Below, one piece after another: positions 7,264 through 13,650 of a DNA stretch of 19,741 nucleotides. The notes beneath the pieces are model-generated. The model had not been told where the DNA came from. It searched no databases and saw only the letters and a program-made list of their open reading frames with translations. The number at the start of each line of letters is the position of its first letter. Positions within the stretch are counted from its first letter, which is position 1. The position numbers and the translations under genes are program-made. Source of the DNA: Candidatus Bathyarchaeota archaeon (GTDB lineage: Archaea; Thermoproteota; Bathyarchaeia; 40CM-2-53-6); the NCBI GenBank assembly GCA_005882905.1, contig VBBG01000034.1:1-19741 (forward strand), read 5' to 3'.

Positions 7264-7557
7264 TTAGTGTTGCGCTACTTGGAAGCAGGCGACATCATAC
7301 TGCGATACGGCTGCCGAGTTTGCCGGGGTTTGAAGGGTTTGTCCGCTACCCGCGTAGTGGGTGTCTGCGTTTGCGAACCCTTGCGTGTTGAAGCCTGCTG
7401 GAGACAGTGGTCCGGATGGGAAAACAGATTGACAGCTCTGGTTGGGCTGACCCAAAGTGCCCGTGTTGTTGTCGGCCGCGACCGGTCTCGCAAGGAGTGG
7501 TATTGTTGCAAGAGACAGGATTGCTATTGCGAGCAGAAGCCTATTGGTCATTGTCAT
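7264..7557 (-). CDS. Small secreted protein ending in the AVSQYDVACFQ motif
   Basis: A 97-residue protein with a textbook signal peptide (MTNRLLLAIAILSLATIPLLARPVAA, cut about residue 28). The mature part is short and low-charge: DNNTGTLGQPNQSCQS, then SPAGFNTQGFANADTHYAG and a terminal AVSQYDVACFQVAQH. Two cysteines could form a disulfide. From memory, short secreted proteins with GQPNQSC, PPGFNTxGFAxAExxYAG and VSQYDVACxQ blocks occur widely in Actinobacteria and Chloroflexi; no function is known to me. Presence here suggests transfer between bacteria and archaea, but this is inference. Translation could start at 7557 or at the second ATG, 7551. The gene has its own TATA-like box and two dyads around it. 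It converges with the Nre gene across a 143-base gap in which nothing stands out. Confidence 0.75.
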   Translation of the reverse strand: MTMTNRLLLAIAILSLATIPLLARPVAADNNTGTLGQPNQSCQSVFPSGPLSPAGFNTQGFANADTHYAGSGQTLQTPANSAAVSQYDVACFQVAQH

Positions 7558-7562
7558 TTGCT

Positions 7563-7575
7563 TGCCTCTGAGGCA
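7563..7575. promoter_or_regulatory. Perfect dyad at the predicted transcription start of the secreted protein gene
   Basis: TGCCTC-T-GAGGCA is a perfect 6+1+6 dyad. It lies between the reverse-strand TATA-like box (7599-7606) and the ATG (7557), covering roughly the first bases of the predicted transcript. The position is typical of an archaeal repressor site. The regulator is unknown. Confidence 0.4.
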
Positions 7576-7598
7576 GACGCCAAGAGTGTGACTGTCTC

Positions 7599-7606
7599 AT
7601 AAAAAT
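7599..7606 (-). promoter_or_regulatory. TATA-like box of the secreted protein gene, with an upstream dyad
   Basis: On the reverse strand ATTTTTAT is centred about 46 bases before the ATG at 7557, predicting a leader of about 20 bases. Immediately upstream lies ACTATCATAGT (7610-7620), a perfect 5+1+5 dyad at the position of the BRE or of an activator site. Confidence 0.5.
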
Positions 7607-7695
7607 GTTACTATCATAGTAGTAGGTAATGGATTCCACCATCAAGATAGTACAGATTATGCTATTCTCTCAACAAGACGAGACGTTTGTTCTCG

Positions 7696-7968
7696 TCAGT
7701 CTTCGTTGGCTTCGATTCTGAGCTGGTGAAGCTCACCGTCTGCCTTCATCACGGTGATTATGACTAGTCTGCGTTCAACGTCTACCTTCAGAATCCTGCC
7801 GCACTGCAGAACATGTTTAGCGTCTCGGGGGATACTCGGCCCTTGGTCCTGCTTGACCTTGATTTTGGGCTTGTTCTGGTTCTCAAGTATCTTCTTTATG
7901 CCATCGTAAAGGCTGATTACCGCCTCGTTGTCCGTGTCCAACTCCTTCGGCTCTTCCCATGCAGCCAA
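7696..7968 (-). CDS. Unknown 90-residue soluble protein
   Basis: A 90-residue protein with no signal or membrane helix and no family that I recognise. The first third is acidic and helical (MAAWEEPKELDTDNEAVISL, then YDGIKKILENQ). A lysine-rich linker follows (KPKIKVKQDQGPS), and the last 40 residues alternate hydrophobic and polar residues like a small beta-barrel (CGRILKVDVERRLVIITVMK). A helix followed by a small barrel is compatible with an RNA- or protein-binding adaptor, but this is only a structural guess. The ATG at 7968 is the only reasonable start. No TATA box is obvious, so it might be co-transcribed with the CorA gene 258 bases upstream. Codon use resembles the neighbours. The opposite-strand frame over it looks like a shadow. 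Confidence 0.6.
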   Translation of the reverse strand: MAAWEEPKELDTDNEAVISLYDGIKKILENQNKPKIKVKQDQGPSIPRDAKHVLQCGRILKVDVERRLVIITVMKADGELHQLRIEANED

Positions 7969-8051
7969 CCCGATCCCCAGCGTCTAGCATCCATCCTCAC
8001 AGAGAGGTCTGCCAATTGCAGGTCGTTACCAGACCCTAATCCATCAGGTGA

Positions 8052-8078
8052 CGCTGTCCCGGGATGGAAAAGACAGCG
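8052..8078. repeat. Inverted repeat in the gap between the CorA gene and the 90-residue protein gene
   Basis: CGCTGTC and its exact reverse complement GACAGCG are separated by 13 bases. It lies in the 258-base gap 7969-8226, which otherwise holds no recognisable gene. It could be a terminator hairpin for the CorA transcript read on the reverse strand (the loop then contains TTTT), or a leader structure for the next gene. Confidence 0.3.
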
Positions 8079-8226
8079 CGAGATAAGAACGCCGGATAGC
8101 GTTAGCTACACGATAAACTCCAGTATTGATGGTTCGACCAACGCGTTTGAGTTCGGGGAACCACGTGATACGCCTTGTCTAATCTGTAGACTACTTATGA
8201 GGGTCGAAATGTAATCCGGGAGCCTT

Positions 8227-9231
8227 CTATATCCAGTGGCTTCTCTTGAAGTAGTAGACGAATCCGAGAGCCGTGATCACCATTGCTGAGACAAAAAGAT
8301 AGAATCCCAGAGGGCTATCGCTCCCCGGTTCGAAAAAGCCAGGAGTGAAGTTTGTTCCGTAGATGCCGGCCAGGAGGCTGAGGGGGAGAAACATCGTCGC
8401 AACCGCCGTGAGCAGCTTTATCGTATTATCCGTCGAGGCAGAGTGTAGGCTGATGTAGAGGTCTCGAACGTCACTTGTCCTGTCTCTATCATTGTCGATC
8501 GTCTCCAACAGCTGAAAAGAGTGGTCATATACGTCCCTGAAGCTCCTGAGACTTGAATCCGCGACGAAAGGAACCGCTCCGCGCATCACCATACCAAGCA
8601 TATCCCTGGTGGGAGTCAGAGAGCGCCTCAAGACCATCAGCCGTTTTCGCACACCTCCTATCGTCGTCACGATCTGCACAACATTCTCCATCCTCCTCAC
8701 CCGGGTCTTGAACGTCGTGACCGCCTGTTTGTCAAGCTCCTCAAGCCGATTCTCCACCTCGTCCAGGATCGGATAATAGGCATCCACCGCGAAGTCAAGG
8801 AAGACATAGTAGAGCAGATCTGGCGATGGGATGTTTCCGAGCGGGGCAAGACCCCTGGCTCTGATCCGGGAGTCTACTGCTTGGATGAGCTCCGACTCCA
8901 TTGAGTGGATGGTTATGATCCAGTTCTTCTGGAAGAAGATGAAGAGCTCGATTATCTCGCTCCTGTGATTTTTAACAATCGGTACATGGATTACAGCGAA
9001 CACATTCTTCCCATAATCTTCCAGCTTTGGTCTCTGATCCTTGTGGATCACATCTTCCACGGCGAACTCATCTAGGCCAAATCTCTTCTTCAGCTCTCCA
9101 AGCTCCTCCTCGGTCGGGCTCTCCGCGTCAACCCAGAGCATCTCACCATCACGAATCTGCTTAGGGAATTCTTTCACTGTCTCGGCTGGCGCAGCACCAT
9201 CTCTCTGCCCGAGAAGTGTGAGCGTTATCAA
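8227..9231 (-). CDS. corA: CorA family divalent cation transporter with GTN in place of GMN
   Basis: A 334-residue protein with the CorA layout: a large acidic cytoplasmic funnel domain (about 1-265), a long helical stalk, and two C-terminal membrane helices (about 270-290 and 306-328). The helices are joined by the signature loop, here YGTNF (291-295), and the end is basic (FKRSHWI). CorA forms pentamers that let magnesium, cobalt or nickel in along a pore whose mouth is lined by the usual YGMNF loop. Threonine replaces the methionine here, which could change selectivity. ZntB, a related family, uses GIN. The reverse-strand TTG at 9231 is the start, with a TATA-like box about 35 bases upstream. 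It is transcribed away from ileS, and no operon partner is evident. Confidence 0.9.
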   Translation of the reverse strand: MITLTLLGQRDGAAPAETVKEFPKQIRDGEMLWVDAESPTEEELGELKKRFGLDEFAVEDVIHKDQRPKLEDYGKNVFAVIHVPIVKNHRSEIIELFIFFQKNWIITIHSMESELIQAVDSRIRARGLAPLGNIPSPDLLYYVFLDFAVDAYYPILDEVENRLEELDKQAVTTFKTRVRRMENVVQIVTTIGGVRKRLMVLRRSLTPTRDMLGMVMRGAVPFVADSSLRSFRDVYDHSFQLLETIDNDRDRTSDVRDLYISLHSASTDNTIKLLTAVATMFLPLSLLAGIYGTNFTPGFFEPGSDSPLGFYLFVSAMVITALGFVYYFKRSHWI

Positions 9232-9261
9232 TGACCGCGGTTGTGAACGGAGCAGAACGGG

Positions 9262-9269
9262 ATAATAAG
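9262..9269 (-). promoter_or_regulatory. TATA-like box of the CorA gene
   Basis: CTTATTAT on the reverse strand, centred about 35 bases before the TTG at 9231. It resembles the copper protein box CTTATTAA and predicts a leader of fewer than ten bases. Confidence 0.5.
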
Positions 9270-9336
9270 ATTCATGAGACCTTACCTGCCTCTAGTCTTC
9301 GAGAGTAACACAACCAGCAGTACATGGATCCTCTAG

Positions 9337-9663
9337 ATGGTCCTGATCATGTTCAAGAGTAGGGTGGGGGCCTTCTAGACGAGTCTCGTCGATCTTCTGA
9401 TCGCCGTCGGGAGTGCGGGACTAGTCGTTTTCAGCCTGCCCACGGCCCTCAACAAGAGCTCCCAAGTTCCGAGAAAAGCCGCCAGCATTCCAACAGCCTC
9501 CATCCTGACATACTTCGTCCCTCTATTCGCGACTAGCGGACTTGTACTCACATCCCTCACAATTGCCGGGCAAGCCATCGTCTGGTGGCTCATTGTCCTG
9601 TTCAGACCCGTACAGAGGCGAGACAGCGAGAAGACAGACCAGCATCCGAGTCGTCGCCGTTAG
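9337..9663 (+). pseudogene. Two-helix membrane protein frame with in-frame TAG and no standard start
   Basis: From 9379 to the TAG at 9661-9663 one frame is open for 94 codons and looks truly coding. It gives a hydrophobic helix (LVDLLIAVGSAGLVVFSL), a basic turn (NKSSQVPRKA), a longer hydrophobic region (about LTYFVPLFATSGLVLTSL to WWLIVLF) and a charged tail (RPVQRRDSEKTDQHPSRRR). Third positions favour C as in neighbouring genes. There is no ATG, GTG or TTG anywhere in those 94 codons. In the same frame an ATG lies at 9337, but TAG at 9376-9378 separates it from the rest. Explanations are a decayed start, a non-standard start such as CTG at 9397, a sequencing error near GGGGG (9366-9370), or read-through. 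TAG is the commonest stop in this window, which makes read-through unlikely. The family is unknown. Confidence 0.5.
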
Positions 9664-9689
9664 CCAGTAGGGCTGGTCCTCCCGTAGCC

Positions 9690-9697
9690 TTTTAAGA
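9690..9697 (+). promoter_or_regulatory. TATA-like box of ileS
   Basis: TTTTAAGA lies 73-80 bases before the TTG at 9770, predicting transcription from about 9718 and a leader of about 50 bases. That is longer than at most other genes here. No obvious hairpin was seen in that leader. Confidence 0.5.
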
Positions 9698-9769
9698 ACA
9701 CAATCATCCAGCACCAGTGAGGCCGGAGATCTTCGATTCCACAAATTCCTCCTCGGAGCAGCGTAACAA

Positions 9770-12700
9770 TTGAGCAAGGGAATCGTAGGCAAACTTATCC
9801 GCGATTACAAACCCTCAAAGTCCGAGGAAGAAATACTTCGATGGTGGAAGACTAGCCGGGCCTACGAGAAGACGAAGAAACACTCTCTGAAGAAACCCAG
9901 GTTCTACTTTGTAGACGGTCCACCGTTTGTAACCAATCCACCCCATGTGGGAACGGGCTGGAACAAGACACTGAAGGATGTAGTCATACGCTTCCAGAGA
10001 ATGAACGGCCATAATGTCCATGACCAGCCGGGCTATGATTGTCACGGATTACCAGTCGAAGTGATGGTTGAGAAGAGTCTCAATCTCACATCAAAGAAAG
10101 ATATCGAGAATGTAATCGGCATTGACCGGTTCATCGCCGAATGCAAGAAGTACTCTGATGAGAACATCAAGAGTCAGACCCGGGTCTTCAAGGATCTCGG
10201 CATATGGATGGATTGGGAACGTCCGTACATAACATACCAGGACAGGTATATCGAGTCAGTCTGGTGGACAGTCAAACAGGCTCAACAGAAGAAGCTACTC
10301 TACAAGGGACTGAGAGTTGTCCACTGGTGCCCCCACGACGAGACAGCCCTAGCAGGATACGAAGTGACAGACGAGTATCGCATAATCAAGGACTACTCCA
10401 TCTACGTGAAACTACCCATCGTCGACAAGCCCCGAGAATTTCTCCTGATATGGACGACCACTCCCTGGACCCTACCAGCAAACGAGGGCGTCATGGTTCA
10501 CCCCAACATGATCTACTTGAGTGTGGAGGTCGACGGCGAGAAGCTGATAATCGCCAAAGAGAGACTATCACAGGTAATGGGAGAAAGACCCTACAAGGTC
10601 CTTGAGGAGCGGAAAGGACAGGACCTGGAGGGAGTCTCCTACGTCCCGCCCTTGCTAGAAGAGACTCATCAGAAGACAGGTGGGACGCTTCACAGGGTGT
10701 TCTTGAGTTCGGAGTACGTAACGATGACAGACGGCACCGGCCTGGTCCACATGGCTCCCGGGCACGGTGAAGAAGACTTTGAGGTAGGCCAGCGAAACGG
10801 CCTACCGGTACTGTCTCCAGTAGACGCGTCAGGACGCTTCACTCCTGAAGCGGGAAAATATGCCGGACTTCAAGTCAGAGAGGCAAACCCGGTGATCGTC
10901 AAGGACCTTGAAGCCAGGGGATTACTCTTCAGAGAGGAGACGATCGAGCACTCATACCCCCATTGCTGGCGTTGCAAGACCCCACTCATACTGCGAGCCA
11001 CGGACCAGTGGTTCATCAAAGTCACTGACTTCAAAGACAAGATGCTTCGAGAGAACAAGAGTGTCCAATGGACCCCAGAATGGGCGGGGTCTAAACGATT
11101 CCACGCATGGTTGGTTGGTGCTCGAGACTGGGTCATCAGCCGTCAACGCTACTGGGGAACTCCTCTCCCTGTCTGGACATGTCAAGAGTGTGGAGAACGC
11201 ACGGTAGTAGGCTCGAGAACTGAGCTAGAGAAGATAGCCATTCGACATCCGCGAAAGTATGAGCTTCATAGAAACGGCGTGGACCAAATTGAAACCAGAT
11301 GCAGGTGTGGTGGGAGAGCTAGGAGAGAGCCAGATGTCCTCGACGGGTGGCTTGATTCTGGAGTAGCCTCGTGGGCAGGACTAAACTATCCACCTAACGC
11401 GAAGGAGCTGAGAGCCTGGTGGCCAGCCGACGCGATTGTTGAAGCTCACGACCAGACCCGAGGCTGGTTCTACAATCAGCTAGTCTCCAGCATTCTAGTC
11501 TTCAACAAGACTCCGTACAAGTCCGTGCTCATGCATGGACACACCTTGGACCCAGATGGAGAGAAGATGAGCAAGTCCAAAGGAAATTTTGTGAGCCCGG
11601 GCGATGTGATTGGAAAATATGGCAGAGACGCTCTGCGATTCTACACGCTTCAAACCACCGTCTGGGAAGACTTCCGGTTCTCATGGAACGCGGTCGAAGC
11701 AGTGGCCCGTGACCTCCAGATAATCTGGAACGTCTACGCATTCGCAACCCTCTACATGATCCTAGACAAATTTGCACCACTCAAATGGCCGTTACAACGA
11801 TTGTCCAGATTGTACCGCCAGGAAGATAAATGGCTGCTCTCTCGAACGGAGAGACTCGTCCAAGACGTCAGCGAGCATAACGAAGAAATGGAATTCCACC
11901 ATTCAGCCCGGGCCCTGAGAGATTTCGTGATAGAGGATCTCAGCCACTGGTACATCCGCCTCGTAAGGAGACGATTCTGGCTGGAGAAGAAGAGCAGAGA
12001 CAAGCTCGCAGCCTATGCAGTTCTCCACCACGCCCTCAGGACCTGGCTCAGCCTCGCAGCGCCCATGATGCCATTCGTGACCGAGACAATCTACCGAGAA
12101 TCATTCAGAGGGACAGAACCGAAGGGTCCAGAAACCGTCCACATGACGCGATGGCCAGTCGCGTCGAGAAGGTGGATCAACAAGACGCTCGAGGAGGAGG
12201 TGAAGATTGTCCAGCACATCTCGGAAGGAGTAGCCTCGGCTCGACAGTCAAAGAAGATCAAACTTCGACAGCCAGTCTCAGATATCCTTGTAGTCTCAGA
12301 CAAGCCGGTGGTAAGACGCACCGTCAAATCACTCCACGATCTTCTCCTTCAACAGACCAATGCAAAACATGTCAGGCTCGTAGGCATCACAGAAGCAGAA
12401 CGATTGAAGAGGCTCATCGTTGAGCCGAACTTCAAGAGTGTCGGCCCAGCCTTTCGGGGCGACGCAAACAAGGTCGCGCAGGCACTCCGCACCAAAGATG
12501 GACGAGAGCTTCTGAGAGCTTTCAAAGGAGATGGACACTTCCAGCTGAAGACTGACCATGAGGATTACGAGATCACTAGCGAGATGGTGACGCTGAGAGA
12601 GGAGATGCCTGAGAACTATGCTCTCGGAAGCTTTGACGAGGGACGGGTCTACGTGGACCTTACAATCCCAGCCGATCTAGTAAGGGAGGGATTCGTCAGA

Positions 12701-12982
12701 GACGTAATACGCCGACTGCAAGAAATGAGGAAACGCCTCGACCTCCCCGTTGACGCGTTCGCAGACACATTCATCTCTGTCGCTGATCCAGAAAGACTCG
12801 GTTGGCTAGAGGACGAAAGGGACTTGCTGATGGAAGAAGTGCGAGCCAAGACACTACTCCTCCTACGAGCAGACCAGGCGAAACCCGGCGCGACTCTAGA
12901 AGAGACTTGGCAGATCGGGGGCCACGAGCTTCATATGGGCATGTCACAAGTAACGGGGAAGCCCCAAATGGTTCAAGCCTGA
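9770..12982 (+). CDS. ileS: Isoleucyl-tRNA synthetase
   Basis: A 1070-residue class I synthetase that joins isoleucine to tRNA-Ile using ATP in the cytoplasm. The HIGH-type motif reads HVGT (59-62, within PPHVGTGWNK) and KMSKS is exact (599-603). The editing (CP1) domain is present, starting with WTTTPWTLPANEG (228-240) and containing GTGLVHMAPGHGEEDFEVG. A metal site is suggested by C471-x2-C474 and C511-x-C513. DGWLDSGVASWAG and the tRNA-binding helical domain follow, and the long C-terminal extension places it with the archaeal/eukaryotic type. The length is normal for that type. TTG at 9770 is the start, as the protein begins with the usual region just before the Rossmann fold. It appears to be a single gene; the HIT gene follows after 69 bases. 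Confidence 0.96.
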   Translation: MSKGIVGKLIRDYKPSKSEEEILRWWKTSRAYEKTKKHSLKKPRFYFVDGPPFVTNPPHVGTGWNKTLKDVVIRFQRMNGHNVHDQPGYDCHGLPVEVMVEKSLNLTSKKDIENVIGIDRFIAECKKYSDENIKSQTRVFKDLGIWMDWERPYITYQDRYIESVWWTVKQAQQKKLLYKGLRVVHWCPHDETALAGYEVTDEYRIIKDYSIYVKLPIVDKPREFLLIWTTTPWTLPANEGVMVHPNMIYLSVEVDGEKLIIAKERLSQVMGERPYKVLEERKGQDLEGVSYVPPLLEETHQKTGGTLHRVFLSSEYVTMTDGTGLVHMAPGHGEEDFEVGQRNGLPVLSPVDASGRFTPEAGKYAGLQVREANPVIVKDLEARGLLFREETIEHSYPHCWRCKTPLILRATDQWFIKVTDFKDKMLRENKSVQWTPEWAGSKRFHAWLVGARDWVISRQRYWGTPLPVWTCQECGERTVVGSRTELEKIAIRHPRKYELHRNGVDQIETRCRCGGRARREPDVLDGWLDSGVASWAGLNYPPNAKELRAWWPADAIVEAHDQTRGWFYNQLVSSILVFNKTPYKSVLMHGHTLDPDGEKMSKSKGNFVSPGDVIGKYGRDALRFYTLQTTVWEDFRFSWNAVEAVARDLQIIWNVYAFATLYMILDKFAPLKWPLQRLSRLYRQEDKWLLSRTERLVQDVSEHNEEMEFHHSARALRDFVIEDLSHWYIRLVRRRFWLEKKSRDKLAAYAVLHHALRTWLSLAAPMMPFVTETIYRESFRGTEPKGPETVHMTRWPVASRRWINKTLEEEVKIVQHISEGVASARQSKKIKLRQPVSDILVVSDKPVVRRTVKSLHDLLLQQTNAKHVRLVGITEAERLKRLIVEPNFKSVGPAFRGDANKVAQALRTKDGRELLRAFKGDGHFQLKTDHEDYEITSEMVTLREEMPENYALGSFDEGRVYVDLTIPADLVREGFVRDVIRRLQEMRKRLDLPVDAFADTFISVADPERLGWLEDERDLLMEEVRAKTLLLLRADQAKPGATLEETWQIGGHELHMGMSQVTGKPQMVQA

Positions 12983-13000
12983 TCTTCGGACACAGTTGAC

Positions 13001-13020
13001 ACATATCAGAGCGACGTCGC
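13001..13020 (+). promoter_or_regulatory. Possible promoter and operator of the HIT gene
   Basis: ACATATCA (13001-13008) is a TATA-like candidate. It is followed directly by the perfect 10-base palindrome GCGACGTCGC (13011-13020). Both lie in the 69-base gap between ileS and the HIT gene, ahead of the ATG at 13052. The palindrome is well placed for a repressor, but a 10-base palindrome could arise by chance in this GC-rich DNA. Confidence 0.35.
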
Positions 13021-13051
13021 AGAAAGTCGCGTCTTCTGGTCAACGAGCGCG

Positions 13052-13540
13052 ATGTTCATGGTGACGAAGGAAGTTACTCATATTCAATCAACAACACCGA
13101 AGGTCAGGGCTTTGCACGAGCTAAATCCTGATTGTTGGATGTGCAAGAGCCTACGCGAGCCAGCTCATCTTGTCTTCTTCGAGTCGCGAACCTCTATCGG
13201 AAAGCTCAATCCGGACCAGTTCTTCAGAGGCTACTCGTTCGTGACTCTCAAGTGGCATCGAGAAGAGCTCTTCCAGCTCTCAGACAGGGACCGGAAGGAA
13301 TTCCTCGAGGACATGTCACGAGTGGCAGCGGCTCTAGCTAGGAGCCTGAGCCCGGACAAGATGAACTATGAACTCCTCGGCAATGGAATGCCTCACCTCC
13401 ACTGGCACCTGGTCCCCCGGTACAGGGACGATCCTTTCTGGGGCCGCCCTATCTGGACCGGACCTCGAAGAAGGAAGAGGCTCGCGCGGGAGGATTACGA
13501 GGATCTTCTTACTCAGCTCAGAGCCAGACTTCGAAAATAG
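13052..13540 (+). CDS. HIT family nucleotide hydrolase/transferase
   Basis: A 162-residue HIT (histidine triad) protein. The catalytic triad motif is PHLHWHLVPR with H115, H117 and H119; the last histidine is expected to form the covalent nucleotidyl intermediate. Upstream lie the family's strand pattern (GYSFVTLKWHREELFQLSD) and an N-terminal pair C28-x2-C31, common in HIT proteins as a partial metal site. The closing GRPIWTGPRR is like archaeal and bacterial HIT proteins often annotated as Ap4A or AMP-lysine hydrolases. The exact substrate cannot be told. The ATG at 13052 has a second ATG two codons later (13058) that could also serve. The gene follows ileS by 69 bases but has its own likely promoter. 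Confidence 0.9.
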   Translation: MFMVTKEVTHIQSTTPKVRALHELNPDCWMCKSLREPAHLVFFESRTSIGKLNPDQFFRGYSFVTLKWHREELFQLSDRDRKEFLEDMSRVAAALARSLSPDKMNYELLGNGMPHLHWHLVPRYRDDPFWGRPIWTGPRRRKRLAREDYEDLLTQLRARLRK

Positions 13541-13627
13541 CTAAACGTTCACCAGAATCAGCCAACAGTACCGTTCAGCCCTCGTTCCCAGTTACGCCAG
13601 ATTGAAACCGCCAGCAGCCGCTCCACA

Positions 13628-13636
13628 AGTATATTT
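13628..13636 (+). promoter_or_regulatory. TATA-like box next to the 7-helix protein gene
   Basis: AGTATATTT lies only about 18 bases before the TTG at 13651. That is too close for normal archaeal spacing, so either another box is used or translation starts at a later codon such as the TTG at 13693. Confidence 0.35.
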
Positions 13637-13650
13637 CGCGGATTGGAGCG

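Noticed and set aside
7197..7602. Forward-strand frames opposite the small secreted protein gene
   Set aside because: They are cysteine- and arginine-rich without structure, whereas the reverse strand encodes a signal peptide and recognisable blocks.
7813..8214. 133-residue forward frame opposite the 90-residue protein gene
   Set aside because: Composition looks random and it covers both a reverse-strand gene and an intergenic hairpin.
9376..9378. Pyrrolysine or programmed TAG read-through in the two-helix membrane protein
   Set aside because: TAG ends many genes in this window (permease, DUF47, PiT, Nre, CorA, HIT, sdhB, frdD, CMD), so it is an ordinary stop here, and no pyrrolysine genes are in view.
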